DNA of 64,000 nucleotides from Lagopus muta (lineage: Eukaryota; Chordata; Aves; Galliformes; Phasianidae): positions 2,118,001-2,182,000 of the forward strand of contig NC_064437.1 in NCBI RefSeq assembly GCF_023343835.1, written 5' to 3'. A program made the translations under genes and the position numbers. How positions within the stretch are numbered: position 1 is the first letter of the stretch; every line of letters starts with the position of its first letter. Shown here one piece after another: positions 1 to 15,000 of the stretch. Below the pieces are notes generated by a model. That model was not told the origin of the DNA. It worked only from the letters and a program-made list of their open reading frames with translations, and made no database searches.

Positions 1-3000
1 TGAAGGAAAAATGTATGAAAGTATGTTAGGAGAAATAGCTGGTCAGTAAATGAGCTCCCAGTAAATCTCCACATTGGTGCCCTTCTCAAGACAACTGCTC
101 ACATGCAGCTCCTACTCAGAGGTCTCACTGTTAGCAAAACACAGTTACACAATTTTTAAGACTTACAGGATTTTTTTTTTCTGTTGTTGCTGAAAGAAAG
201 ATGGCAAAATTCTGCAATAGCATTAAAAATAAATCATTAGCAATTTAATTAGCAGCTTAGCATCCCATTATCCAACTTGTTCTGCTCAGAATGCAGCTGT
301 GACTGTAATTCTGCATCTGTTTATTGGGGTGTAGCAGTGTTTCTGCACATGAGTGGCCCAGCTGAAGTTACACACAGTTCCTTCACTGCTTTAAAGGCAA
401 GTTTTGTGTGCAGAACGGGGCTCAACCTGCCAGAAAAGGCTGCTTGTTTGGAAGGTGATGAGTCACTCCTTTCCTTGCTTCAGTTGCAGAAATAGAGACA
501 AATCAATTTGCTCCTCAACCTCCAAGGGTCTGGAGATGTAACAAGAACAGAATAAATCGCTCATTCCCTTTCTTGGTGCATTTTGTTTTGACAGTACCAT
601 GTTTCCAAGAGGAAGGAAAAAAAAATAAATAAACCACCAGCATCACTGTTTCACTGCTGTTTCTTCTTTAAACCCGTGAGAAAATATTGGGAGGGAATGG
701 CTTCATCTAAAAATACCCCTTATTGTCTGCATGATGCCAATATGATGTCAATAGAGTGAACTCACTCATGCATTGTATGCACTGCCCACTTTTGGAGGTG
801 GCTGATCTCATTTGGAAGCAGTGGTGGACAGGTGGACATACCTGCTGACTGCCTCCTTGACACGGGAGCTAGGCAAGGACAGGAAAGCTGTATCAGAAGC
901 TTTGTTTTCTGCCGTGCTGCATGGTGTGCATTCCTGCCCTTCTGTTTGGTCACTGAATCACTGGTTACATAGCAGTGAGGCACTGTCAGGTACTGTGCAC
1001 ATTGCCTAATAGTCATGCAGAAATCCCTGAGTCACTTCACCAGTGATTCCAAAGAGCGTGAGATGCAGCTCATACAAGTGGAGTCTCAAGCTACACATGT
1101 TTCTATTTCTCTGCATGTTTCCTTTTTGTCTGTCACTGATGGCATCATGTTAAGCTGCTAGATTTCTTAACTGGAAGCAAGTTCTTGCCAGCCCTCTGTG
1201 TGTCAACAAATTTGTTTTATTCTTAGTACTGGTAGTGCAGGGAAATCCCAGTTTCTCAGAGTTGCAATCTAGAGAACAAACTGCACCCCAGGTTATAGTT
1301 CAGAAATGGAGACTTCTCTGCAAAATTCCTGTACACCATTAAATTGCTACTTCTGTATCATGAAATGTATTGAAATTCTAAGCCAGAGTTTTGGTTTTAA
1401 TGGACTCTTTTAATGGACTTCTGTGTTTAGTTTTTAATTAGCAGAAATCACTGTCTTTTGATGGAACTAAAAATATCCATATGCCTAAAGTTCTCAGTAG
1501 GATAACACCAGTTTTTGACTGTTGGTTAAATAATACATGTATGTACATATGTATGCCAGAATATCTGAATCTTTGGAAGCTATGTACTTTTTTTTAAATG
1601 AAAACAAGGAGGCTAAAACTGATGTGTGCACATATGAGAGGCTTCCCATAAGGGAGAGTACGTAAAGCTTGGAATTACTTAGAAATCTCTCTCATCAAAT
1701 AGGTTTCAGAGAGGCTCTGACTGATTTGGGATGCAGTATGCAGCGCTGCTGATAAGACAAGCAGAGGCCAGGATGCATTTAGTTTACAGATGGAAATTTT
1801 GTAACTTCTGTGGCTTCAGGTGGATACAGGAACTCCTCTGTCGTTAGCCAATATTGATCCAGATTCCTTTGTCTTCTACTACATTTCAGCCAGTTGAAGG
1901 AAGCCCTTCAGCCAAGCAGCAGCAGCAGAACTACTCACCAACAACAGGAACACGCCAGATAAGTCCATTTTCATCTCCCTCAAGTCATAATGCAGAGGAT
2001 CTCAGGAACGGCTTATCACATGGTGAGTTGAACATCTTGCCTTTCTTACTGCAACATTTTTCTGGCTACTGGCTTGATTTAGTGATTTGTGTGTCTCATG
2101 CAGTATGTTTGCTTTCTTTTTTGTCTTAAGCTTCCCAGTTTCAGATGGAGGAACAGATTAATTTGTTCACGCCAGTGAAACAAATTCATGCATATATACT
2201 GAATTTCCATATTCATAGAGGAAGTCTCAGAATTGAAGTGATGTACATGTTATTAGATCAAGTGTAGAAGAGAAGTTCAGTTAGTCTAACCCTCCTTTGC
2301 TTCCTTCTATGTAATTTTTAACATAGTTATTCAGAGTGAGGCAGATTTTAGTTAAGCTTACACAGCTCTGACTGTCAGGAGCTCTCAGAAAATGTGCTCT
2401 TTTATAATTATATCATTTCCATTTCATTTCAAGATATATCTCCACAGACAACTCTTGATGCAAACAAACTATGAAGTATATTTTCAGTAGAATAACCTGC
2501 TTGTATGGATGTCGTAGGTTTTAAGAGTAGAGAAACCACTAACTCACCTAGTGTTACTTATCAAAGCAGTAATACAAAGACACTTATCTTTCCCACGTAA
2601 AACCCAAGAGCTTTTGTTTCCTTGCATTACAAGTTCTATAAAAATCACATAGCAGCTGGGTTAGAAGGGAATGTAAGTCATTTAGTTCCAACTCACCTTG
2701 CAGGAGCTGGTTGCCAAAACAGGGCTTGAACCCACATCCTTCAGTGCAGTGAGGTCGATCTCTGGCTGAGCACTCTAGATGCTAGTTCAGCGCCCAGAGA
2801 TGGTTGTCTCACTCTGAAGACTTCAATTATATATTAAATCACTTCTCCTGTTATCACATTCCTTGTTCAGTTACCTTTGTTATTAAATAAAAGTCTCAGG
2901 GCTGATTTTGAATTTGTATGGCTTTAGTTTAGCCATCAATACTTGTTAAGTCTTTTTGTTGGGTTAAAGAGCTTTTGATGCCCCATATAGTTTGGAATTT

Positions 3001-6000
3001 ACGGGCAGTAATCGAGGCTTCACCAACATTTATGATGAGCGGAAATATTCTGAGCAGAACAGAATAAACCTGTTTGAAGTTCAGCCCCTAGAAAGGTTTT
3101 TTTTTTGAAGGAATGTTTTAAGGAAAACATTATGATTCCGTTCTGTATCTCACATCTTCATCAGATGCAGCTACATGCAGTTGCAGCGTGCGGCCTCCTG
3201 AAAACTAGGTTGATGTTTGCAGTGCAGGTACATACTTCCTGACTTGTCTCATCAGGATGTGGCATCCTACTTTCTTACCCAGAATATAACAGCAAGGAAT
3301 TAGATTCAAGTGCAGTGCCAGCACATGAAGCCAGTAGTTAATGGCCACCAAATGAAGATTCTTGGTATTCTGAAGAAAAGAATCAAGTTAGAACAATCCG
3401 TGCCCCATCCACTGCAGGCATTCAGAACAGTTTTTTTTTATTAACACAGTCACATCTCAACAACAGTTCTGAGATAAATAAATATATACAACCCAGCCTT
3501 CTACTTTTTTTTTTTCTAAATGAAATGCCCATTTTTGTTTCATGGCTGCCTGTACAGTATCAAAGTATCCTCCAACCCGACTGGATATTGTAAGGATAGG
3601 CAGAAACAGATACAAGTTGCTGTTAACCAGTTGCAGATCACCTTAGAAAAGTAGAGTTCACAATTTGAGGATAAAGAAAGAATTGCTTACCCCTTTCCAA
3701 GGATTGGGGCTCACAGAACTCCAAATGAGGTGATCTCCAAGTAGAGATGCTTCTCTTCCACTTGCCAGCCCTTAAATGAGCTTAGGGAGGGGTGGACCCA
3801 TGGCTGCACAGGAGAATTGCTCACACCTCTGCTCCCAGGGCTGGCCACGCTCCTTCACCAGGTGCTCAGTCACTGGTTCAGGCTGTGATCTCGTGGTTCC
3901 CATGCAGATATCTGCATGTAGTTTTAAACCTTAGCTTTGCAGACAGCTTCCAATCGTTCATGATGGTAGCAGTCAAATACAAAATTAAAAATACTGTGGC
4001 TCTTTATATATGTTCTCTTGGATATTCCCTACATGCAATTTCTGGCTTTAACGACTCCTTTGTTTAGTTTCAGTCAGGTGCCTTTCTGCCACTCAACACC
4101 TTGTAATACACTGTCTGACTCTGTCACAAGTTCCAAAGCTTTTCAGCAGCTCTGCATTTGCATTACATGCCTTGTATCTTAGATAGAAGAAAAAATGGAG
4201 CAAAATGTCTCATACTAAAATGGACATCTATTAGGATGCCAATGGGAAGGTGAATGCACACCATATTTCCATGTGGTTAATAAATACAGACATGAGGAAA
4301 CATTCTTTATGAAAAGACTGATCGCAAGATCGTAGCTGACACTGAGGTGGATCATTATTCAGTTATTTAGTACTAGCATCCCTTTGTACCCCCATATTCA
4401 TATGGCTACAGGATGGTGGGGCAGGCTTCCTCTTATATCACAGTTACAAGTTGTCCTTTTAAACCCACTATTTCTCTTTTCCTTCTGAAAAGACACATTT
4501 GAAGTGTTGTGCTGTTTGAACAGATATCACTTGTAAATCTGGTGTTAGTTGAGGTTTTGTTAATAAAGCCATGGGCTTTATTGCTGTGGCAATAACCTAC
4601 TCCTGGTCCCTTACAAAACAAGGCAGTGCTGAAATACAGAAATAGATGCCCCATCATTTGACAAGCCAGAACATTCTACTGTCAATACAGGATGTCAGAG
4701 CCCTTGGAAATAATTTGCACCTTATTTCCTTGTAGTTGTTTACCAGATGGAGCTGGGGGCCAAGCATTTCTTATTAAAGGAATGCGAGGGTTTCATTGCT
4801 CAGTTATTATGGTATTTCATGGTAAAGCTTTGTGCTGTATTTAGGCAGATAATAGAAAAAACTTACACGTAGAACAAAGAAACTAAGTCAGAATTACACA
4901 GACTTACAGCTGTCAATATGCTAATCCCAAGATTTCCACAAATATAAATGTCATGTGAACTGATAAGAGGTCGAATTGTGAAAGAACAATTTATAGTCAA
5001 GTTAGGGTGTTTCATTACTAAGGAACCTGCCCTGTTTCATAATTGAAACACAATCTGCCTGAAAGATCATTCAGCAGCCAGTGTTCAGATTAACACTTTT
5101 TCCTGTGCTTCAGAAGGTTAATATTTTATTTTTCTCATTGTTTTTTTCCCTTTCTTGTAAACCTCCTAGGAGGTGAAACTACTTCAGAAAGCAGATTATC
5201 CAGAAGAGGGCAGCCTCAAACAGTGAAGGATGCGTAAGTTGAAAAGTGCTTTGTGGGCAGGATTCACATTTCATACCGAATTAAATGAATAGTGATTGTT
5301 TTTAATATTTGCAATTGCTGAGGGTTGGATGTTTGAAGGTACTGAATGGGAGGGCTATGGGGACGGGTTAATGCAGGGTTTGCAATGCAACAGTTCTGTC
5401 TCGGTGGCAGCATGAGGCACGTGGCACTGCCTGTAACAGGAGTCATGTCCATGGTACTACATCATGAGGCAGCACAATTAAGCTGTCTGTATAAAAGTGT
5501 GCTTTGCCTATCCAGGCTCTCCTGAAAACATACCTTATTTTTGGAGTCCAAAGATGAAGGTAAAATAACCTTGGGACGCTTTTCAGTTAAGATCTGATCA
5601 CAGATAACTATGACAAAACTTCACATCTGCATGGCAGAATCTTTTACAATTCTTGTATTTTCTGCCACAATCTTATTTTAAGCCATAATCTTCAGATTCT
5701 TGGACTTGGAGCAGTCCACGTTTACTAAAACACTGATAAATGTTTTGGGCGAGGTATCTGATACAAGTGCTTTCCTAAGCTTGACAGGTGTGAGGAAGGA
5801 GAAATGACAAACACTTGCTCCAGCTGAGGCTGTTAGTGTCTCTTGTTGTTAGCATTGCTCAGTCTTTTCTGTTATGAGAAACACTGAGTTGTTTGTAACA
5901 TTGCCAAATTTCAGCTGAAATGTGGACTGGGTTTTTTTCTGCAGCAGCCAGGTGCCATGTAGGTGTGTTATGTGTTATTTGTGTGCCCTGCCAAACAATC

Positions 6001-9000
6001 ACACCCACCCCAAAGAGCTGGGCAAAGCAAATATTTGTTTTTACTGTGATACAACTTGGTCATCTTCCTGTGAATCTCTGTGTGTTGGATTGTATTGAGG
6101 ACACCTTCCAAATTCTTGGGAAGTGATCCAATAAACACATTATCCTCAATATTCCCATGACCTTCTCCACTATTTGAACTTGACCAAAATTGCCTTCACC
6201 AGGACTGCACTGTTGTTCTTCTAATCTTACCTTCTGTGTTATTCTGCCTGCTCAGCTGGTGATCCAGCAGCTGGTCCTCTGATGTCCTCGACGTCCATCT
6301 TTGGTATCTCCTAATGAAAGTCTCATTCACAGCTCAGCATCAATGTGGTTATGCCATGTCTTCATCTCTCCTCTACAACTTGATCTGCTTTATTCTCATT
6401 CTGTGTATTCTGACTCTCCTGTATTTAATTCAGGCCCAGTTCTGGGCATCCAGTTGTTATGTAGATTCTCATGTCTGTAGGTCAGGAAGATTTCTCTTCA
6501 AAATACCTGAGGTGAATTTCCTGCTATTGCAGTTTGTCCTCATTGAGAACTTACCTCCCAACATAAGGCAACCTCTATTGCCACACATTGCTTTGTCAGC
6601 ACACTTCTGTGTTCTTTCCTTGTGTTCCTTTACCTTAAGTCCCTTTGAAACTGGAGGCAGAGTGCAAGTGCTGTGCTGCAATGGGTGGCACTGGAAGAAT
6701 CACCTTGCTAGAGCAGAATTTCTGCAGGCTAGTTGGCAAGCTGGCATTAGAGGGTTGGGCTTTTGTACCTGCATGTGTTACTTTCATCATATGCTCAAGT
6801 ATCTGTTATTCTGCTGTCGTTTGTACTAATTATTTCTATCACTGTACTTGATGTCCCAGATAAAAATTACCTCAGAACTACATCCACTAATGCATCCATT
6901 GCTTTTTATTAATAATATCCGTGACATTTGTTCAAATAATTAATCCTGCACTTAAAGTTGTAACTCTCCCATCTGATTATTCCAGTCGTGGTGCTGATGT
7001 GCTGCTTTTCTGTTTGTTTGTCTTGTAATGGAAACTTCCCCCACCATCAGGTTGAAATTCCTTCCTTGCAGGACAGGAAGCATCTCCTCAGTGGTGGAGC
7101 CTGGCAGGCAGCAGCACTGTCTGGATGGTATGCTGGGTTGTAAGACAGAAATACTTAAAATGCAAGATAAAAACATCTTGCAGTTACAGCACAGGAAAGC
7201 TGCAGACTCCAGTACAAGGGCTGTTTGCTTTGCTTTGGGATGGTGGTCTGTGTGGATCTGAGCTTTCATTTTAGTCTTGGGGAACCAGTAAATCCCTTGG
7301 TCAACACTCAGGCTCATTTCACAGTGTCAGTAACCTTGAGCTTGCAGGAGGATTTATGCAATCGTGGTATTCCTTAACATTTAAATGTTGGCACTCCATA
7401 ATTCAGTATGCTCTTTTTTTTAATTAAAAAAAGGCAAGTGTTTGAAAGACAAGCAGTTAGGAACATGCCAGTAAAACACATTTAAAATCAACACCTACAC
7501 ACTGCTATTTATGTGAGCTTCCACACACTTTCTTGCTTTCTAAATACTGGATTTGGGGGTTTTTGTGAGTGTGATTCTCCCTTCTATGGGGAGAAGCAGC
7601 AGGTAGATGATTCCTGTTGCCTCTCTTGATTTGTGTGCATTGCAGGGGAGCCTTGCCTGACCCTTCATGGTGGGACTTCTTTGTAAGGAAGACTCAGTGC
7701 AAATCCTCAATCACTCACTGAGGTCTGAAGTTAGATCTAATCTGATGGCGTGTGATCTTAATTTCCTGTACAGATAACCAAGTCTGGTATTTCCACTGGC
7801 AATGAAGTGTGTTTGTGGGTAATAGATGTGGTACCAGCAAGTCACATTCCTGTTTGCCATCCTGTGTGACTGGAAGGAAATCCTGATTACTGAACCTGAG
7901 TTTCTATGCTTGAAATTAGGATACATCTGGTTGGCACTTCCCATACAGATATTTAAAGCTGCATTTGATGCTGTGTGGCACAGGGAGGTTTGGTGGGCCG
8001 TTGGTTCACAGGTTATTCACATCCATGCTGTTACAACGTTGAGGAGCTGTTGGATACACTGTAAACGCTGTTTTTTTCAGTGCCTTGTGGCTAACAGCAA
8101 TTGTTTCACCTTCACGTGCAGGTTTGCAGCCTTGCAGTCCAACGTGAAAAGATCCTTGGTGAGAATTCTGAAAGCAAGAGAAAACCTGACAAGCCTACAG
8201 GTCTGATTTACATCGATTTAATTATTTCTTCATCAGCTTTTAGCGTGGAATTTGAAATAAGAATGAAAGCTTTCAATGCAGCATTTGAGTTTAAGGGAAC
8301 AGGGAAACAAGTAAAATACTGGAACCCAAGCAGAGTTGGCCTGGAAGTACAGAGAACACACACACACATACGGCAACTTAATAGATACCTATTTTTGAAT
8401 TAGAAGTTGCTTTTCCAAGCAAGCTACTTAAAATGCATCTCTCTCCTCATTTTGTACATGAATGGAAGCATATGAAGTAGTTACCAACTACTATTTATAA
8501 CTAGCAGTGTGAATTATTACTGTGCAGATTTATATGTCCTTGAAGATTTAATATCCCTTTGTGTTGAAGTGATTGTACTGTTTAATTTACCTCTAATGTA
8601 TCATCATTTAATAGAGTCTGCTTAATACATGCGAAAATGCAAATAATTCTTCTGGTTTGCTCAGATTTCTTTTCTCGAATACATTTAGAACAAGGTTAGC
8701 TGCCGAATATCAATGTTCTTGAAACAGTTCAGCATACGGAGAGCATTTCATCATTTATTTTCATTTATGTGTGGCCGACAGCATTTTGTTCACAGGGAAA
8801 AAAAAAGCAACCAATGAAACCAGCATTGCTAATAATTGGAAGTCTTATAGTGGAAATGTTTGTTTAGAAAACCTTTGTGTTTCTCATTTGCCACTGTATA
8901 TTCCCGGATCTACCATGAAATGCTGGGGGAGTATCCAATATTCCCATAGGTCGGTAAATGCTTGCAGATTTCTCTTTTCCTAACATATTAGAGCAAGCTT

Positions 9001-12000
9001 GTACATGCTCCGAGATTGCTTTCCTGGGGATCAAGTGTTAATCTGTTTAAACAGCTGAAGACTTCTGAATGAAGCGTAAATAACAGGAGATTTTTAAGCA
9101 ACTCTTCCAAAGGCACCTGAATGCCGTTTTCAAAAGTAACACACGTTCTTAGCCCTGAAACTCCGTCATCCCGCTCGCTCTGTAAGAGAAAATCTCGTGT
9201 AGCATTGAGAAAAGTATCCCTAAAGTTCTTTCTTTTCGAAATTTGTTACAAGCTGTGTCGTTTGGGAGTGAGATTTAACCATCTGTGATTATGGTTTTTT
9301 CCAGGCTTTAGAGGGCAGCAGAGAGCTGGAAAATATCATCGGTGTCTCCGACTCGTCTTGCGCCTTGAGCGCTGAAGTGCAGAAAACCCAAGCGCTAAGT
9401 AAGAAGGATTTTCGACAGTATTTATACAGCGCTGTGTTAGAATGGAGTGTTGCACTGCGGGCCTCTGCCGCGTGAATTCTTTGGTCAGAGCAAATACACC
9501 TTAAAGGTCCCTGTGCAGCCAATGGGGACATGAAAGAAAGGCAGCCCCAAAGACACACTTCTAACTCAGCCGCAGGTGGAGAGGAAAAACTTGGAAGAGC
9601 AACAGCTTTTCTCATGTAAATAGTGAGCTACTTAGTGGGCACTTAGCTAGTGATTAGCCTAAACGTTTGCACTTTGATTGCGTTGCCTTTCTTCTCTTTT
9701 TGGAAGGAAGTTGTTTTGTTTGTTTGCCTGTTAGAAGGATTAGGCTGAATATAGGTTTCCAGGCTTTAAAAATCGCTATTCATCTGTCTTTAAATGATGG
9801 ACATACCAGATGCTTATTGTGCTGGGAGAGGGGCACCTTACCGATGGCACATCCGTCATAGGAACTCAGAAAGTCAAAGGTTTTCTTGTTTTAGGAAACT
9901 TTTATCCTTACTCCAAGCCAGAGGTTTTTGGGACTTCTGAATCCTCAGCAGCTGGAAGAGCGTTTGTACTGAAGTTCCCAGCAGCCTCTGCAGTTAGAAA
10001 GCCAGTATGTCCTAGGAAAGTATTTTAATGCAGGAAAAAAGCAAAGCCACAACCAACCCTTATCACTCATTGCTGACTTACAGGTAACAGCCAAAAAACG
10101 CTGCCGGTTATCCGAAGGAAAAAGTAACTCTCTGCCTGGTCTGGTCCTTCCCTAGTGATCAAACTAGCTGCAGGCACCAAGGAGTTCTGTTGCTGTTCAG
10201 GCCTCGATCTCTGTGCCTTGCAATAGTTCTGCTCCTTAATTTTCACAGCAGCATGAAAGCATCCGTACCCACACGGCATGTTTATGATGCAGCCGTGTGT
10301 CTAACACTGCATTTACCTGGGGACTGCTTCTCCTCCAAGGTTCACCTGTACAGCTCTGCTCCTCTGGGCTTTTTGCACTAAGCAATTTAGTTCCCAGCCG
10401 ACAAGGAAATGCAAACATTGTACACATATGCACAGTCACTGCGTTCTCTCATGGGACATGCATTCAAAGATGATAAGCATGCAAAGTTTTTTATCCTGCA
10501 GCAAATGCGATGTTTTGCTGGTATACATTATTCCAGAACCCATCAGGCTGCTCTGTTACCTGCAGAACCCAGTGCTGGAACTCGCTGCAGGAGGGCAGAA
10601 ATCAGCTGCCTGACTCTGCTGCTTATGTTTGCGCTTGGAAGCTACCAGATTTTTCTGACCAAAGATCACTGAGACTCCTCTAATGCATGAGGTGGAATGT
10701 ACGCACCACACGATTCCAGCACTACTGTTGTTTAAATTAACATTTCTTTCCTGCCTTGTATTCCAATGCTCATTCAGATTTCATTTTGCATTTGTATACA
10801 GGGTTCTCGTTCCCACTGTCATGCAGATAAGCAGAGGCTTTCTTACACAAAATGAAGCTCTGTGAAAACAGTCTATGTTTACATTACTACCCTACACGTG
10901 GATAGGACAGTACAACCATCGAGCCCAGAAGGTTGCAAATGAGATGTCAGACCTCTTGTTGGCACTTTATTATGTGCACTGTTTCCCTAAGCTTCCTGTT
11001 GCCTTCAAAATGGGAAAGAATCCTCATTCCCCCACTCTCTGGATTAGAACAAAGTCCCATGTCAACAGTAGAAGATAAAAATGGGGACAAAACGTAATAG
11101 GAGGCCTGTAAGCACATTTCAAAACTATGTTCTTCTCGCCTTCCTTTTGTCAATTTTTTTTTAGCAATCCATAGATACACCTGGGGTTTTTCTTCTTATT
11201 AATCACGTGAAGGAAAATACAAGTGCCTCACAAATGAATAAGAAAGCATTGCTGTTGTTTTCCTTGAAATCTCTGGGGTATCGTTTATTGATTTTAGGTT
11301 TCTTTCTTCACTAGTGAGCCAAGCAGAAGAACTGCAGCTGTTGAAAAGGAACCACGGACACCTTCCTGCCCAAGGTACTGAGAAACAAAAACCAAAAGCA
11401 AACCAATGTTGTAACTTCTACATAACAGGCGTGTTGATGATTCCTTTTAGTTGATTCCTTCTTAGTTCTTTCCTCCTGAAGTTGCATAATTTTAGCGTAT
11501 GAAAGTGGCAGTAATCCAATGTATTTCTTCTGAATTTGCAGCTCAGCCTGAACTCTTGCACTATTCAAATGGAGATTTCATCTTTTCAGCTATTTTGTTG
11601 TTCTGAGTATTGCTCCATAGAAGTGTGTCTCATTAACAGCCCTGCACCTGAGGCACGATCCAGAACTCAGTGCACTCAGGCCCTTGAGACTTTCCCTGCC
11701 CTTCATACATCCAAGTTATCTTTGTTCTCTCACTCTCCTCTCTCTCCTCGCATTTGGAGAATACAAGCCAAGTAACACGCGCTGCCTGCAGCAGAACCTT
11801 GATCGCCCTGTACGTACTGGGAGGTGCTTAGCACGCTCCAGGGGACTGTGAGATCCCAGCTATTAGGTTTCCTCATAAGTAGGCCTGTGAAAACATGTGA
11901 AGTTGGTGGCGTTTGATCTCACGTGGCCACACAGCCCCTTCAATGCCTTGGCTAAGGGAAGTGGGGGGGACGCTCAGACTCCTCTTGTCCTGTTCAAAAG

Positions 12001-15000
12001 AGCACAGCCACTGTCAGGCAGTGCTGGTGCTGAGCTCTGTGGGCCTCTGCAGATCAGCACAGCCTCTGCTTCCCTCGTGCCCTGCTCTTTAATGACTGCT
12101 GGTGTGAAAAGTAGCCCACCAAACAGTCGCCAGGGATCAGTCTTACTGGAGAAGGAATGAAGTATTTGGGAAAAGCATGATGGGAAATAGAATATGAGCT
12201 CAAGGTGACCAATTTTGGCGGTTTCAAATGTCAGTTTTGCTTTAATAAAGAATAATTTCTTATTTGCAGTCTTAAAAACACAGAAGTAGAAGAGGCCAAT
12301 AGTTTTGAGATGAAAGGAAAGCATTTGGAGATGCTTTGCCTTTTAATTTTGGATGTGGTTTTCTGTAATTATTTGTAATTAGTTATGCTCAAAATTTAAA
12401 ACCTGTGACTGTTCTGTGGCTTGATACTGATGGAATGTCACATTATCATCACATGGTGAGGCATGAAATTTATTTACTTTACATAAACAACCTCTGCTTA
12501 AAACAACTTAATACAAAACATTCCTTGCTCAATGGGCAGCATTATGCAGGACTCAGTATATCATTTTGTGTGACCAGCATAAAAAATGCCATCATTGTTT
12601 GTCCATGACTAGCATTTACAGTAAACAAAATGTTTTTGAATAGAATATAAGCAAACTGTAAAAGAGCTGCCAAGAGATGAAATCTAGTCAGTATGCTGCA
12701 GTCCAAAACATGCTTTATGTGTGTTGAGAATGAATGTGTAGGTTGTGATATGCATATTTTAAAGGAAAATCTAATCACTTCAGTGTTTGGAGGAGTGAAG
12801 ATAACGTTCTACAAAGGAAAGCTATTTAAGATGGTTTGTACAAACGATATTAATAATTTCTGTTACCCAAAAAAATAAACAGTGACATAAATCATGGCTG
12901 TGACTCTGCTGTCTGAGGCAGAAACAGTAAGGGAGTGTTAGAGAAGATCAAATATTTGCTGTGTAGGAAGGAAACGGCAAAACTATTTGCAGGCTGTGTC
13001 TTCATAGTCAAATAAAAGCCCCTTTATTCTTGTCTGTGTTCACCCTGATGAGCCCAGTGCCACAGGTGATCATCCCCACTAAGGTCAGTTCCAAACGTTC
13101 CCAACTTTCATTTGCTTGTAATGCAAGGCCTCAAGTTTGCTTCTTTGAAACATGAGTGGCTGCTCTCCAAGAAACTGGATCAGGGTTAACTGGAAGGGTT
13201 TTGATCGAACCCAGCTGAGATCACCACTGAAAGCCAACTGCAGACATTAGGGACCAGGTAGCACTGAGCTGCAGCTTGTCCGCCCAGCACTGCAGTGCCT
13301 TGCACAGAAGGCAGTGGAAACGCTGACCTCTGTGAGCAGCTATGAAGCGTGGCACTTGGACCTGGTTTGCCACAAGGCAAGAAGAAGACTGACTGTTTTT
13401 CTTTGCAGCCAGTTTAATCTGCTCAAATTCATGCAAAAACTCTCCTTGTCTGTGCTCTCATTGAGCAGGCAAACACCTTTGTTAGTCCAAGAGCCTCAGC
13501 TGCAAATACTTCTATGAAAAGCACAGAGATGCAAGTTTTTTTCTCCTAAACAACGCCTTGCTTTAGGCTTAAAATACAGCCGGATAATCTAATTTTAATT
13601 TAAAACTCCCTGGGCTACATAGAAAGGCAATAAAATGGAGAGACCTGTTGTTGAAGTTCATTTTCTTGTGCAGGAAGTCTAAACTGGTTCATCTTGGCTT
13701 GTCTGGAAACTTGGCTTTCTGCATTAAGGGATTCTCTTCCAAAGTGTTTCAGAGTTCTGTCTGTCGGCTGCCTCGCAGTGCAGATCTGAACTTGACACTG
13801 TTGCCTCTGAATCCTCAGGCATTCAGGAAGGTATTTCCAACTGCAAGTTCTGCAGCCTGCTGATTTCTGGTAGAGTCATCTCAAAACAAATCACATCGCA
13901 GCCACAGGAGTGAGGCATTCCTTTTTTTACTTCTTGGCCACTTCTGCCTTCTGATCTGCTTCTGTAGGACTTCTCTTTGTCCAAGAGAACCACGTATACA
14001 TCACAAAGCGCACAGTTCAATTTTGGAAACAGTGCAAAATAAAATGAGGAGAGTTCCTTCTCAAAACAGAATGGCAATAATTGAGTATTCCACAGTTCAT
14101 CCTAATTTATGTCAGCTTGAGTTTGGACTTTCTGTTGGGTCTTTGTGTGTAAGCAACTAAACAGGTGGGGTCTGTGCTGCTGGGGGCAGCAGTGAGTGAG
14201 AGTAAATCCATCTTACAACGCATTTCTGCCTCATTTTCAAATGAAGGAGAATAAATCCATTTCTGGATTTCAGTTCTTTAATCTGTTCGGGAAAAGCTGT
14301 TCATGATGACACGAAAAGAAGTTTCTTAGCTTAGGTGAGGATCCTTTCAATGAAATCCAAGTTATGCCTTTCAGTCGTCCCACGGTGTGTGTTTGTACGT
14401 GGGACTGCACGAAGCAGAGCAGTGCTGTGCACACACCCCACGGCTCGGTCCGACCCACCTGCTCTGTCTGATCATAAAGTGTTTCGACTCTCTCCATGCA
14501 GACAAATCATTCTGCCCTCCTGCACTCGCAATCAAAACCAATTGTAAGCCTGCCCCAAAGCACACGTTAAGGAGAGCAGTGTTGTATGCTGATTTTTAGT
14601 CTGTGGATGAAAACCTGTTGCTCAGGCACACTGGCAGCACGTGTTCTCAGTCCGTGCATGCAGCTCTTTCTTCAGTTCATAAAGACCTTTGCAGTTCAGA
14701 AGAGATAACAGGAACCAACTTAGGCTGCTATCCAAAAAGTGCTTGTGGTTTGCCCAGTGCAGGCGGGCAGCTTCATCTACTGAAGGAGCCCTGCTGAAAG
14801 GCAGGGGGCTGCTGGCCGTGCTCCCATGGCACCGCGGCACAGCGGCGTTTGCCGGCACGTCCAGCTGACGGAGCTGAGGAGCGCGCCTTTAGAAACAGCC
14901 TGAGATTTAAGGAGTGCCTGAGCTTGCCGCCTGATAAGCTTTTTGGATAGAAGGGGGCAATTTACAAACCTCTCCCATGATTTAACATCTTCTGCAATGC

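Noticed and set aside
6314..6829. 171-codon plus-strand ORF in an ITGB3BP intron
   Set aside because: No similarity I recognise, no splice context, and cysteine/leucine-rich composition typical of random AT-rich ORFs.
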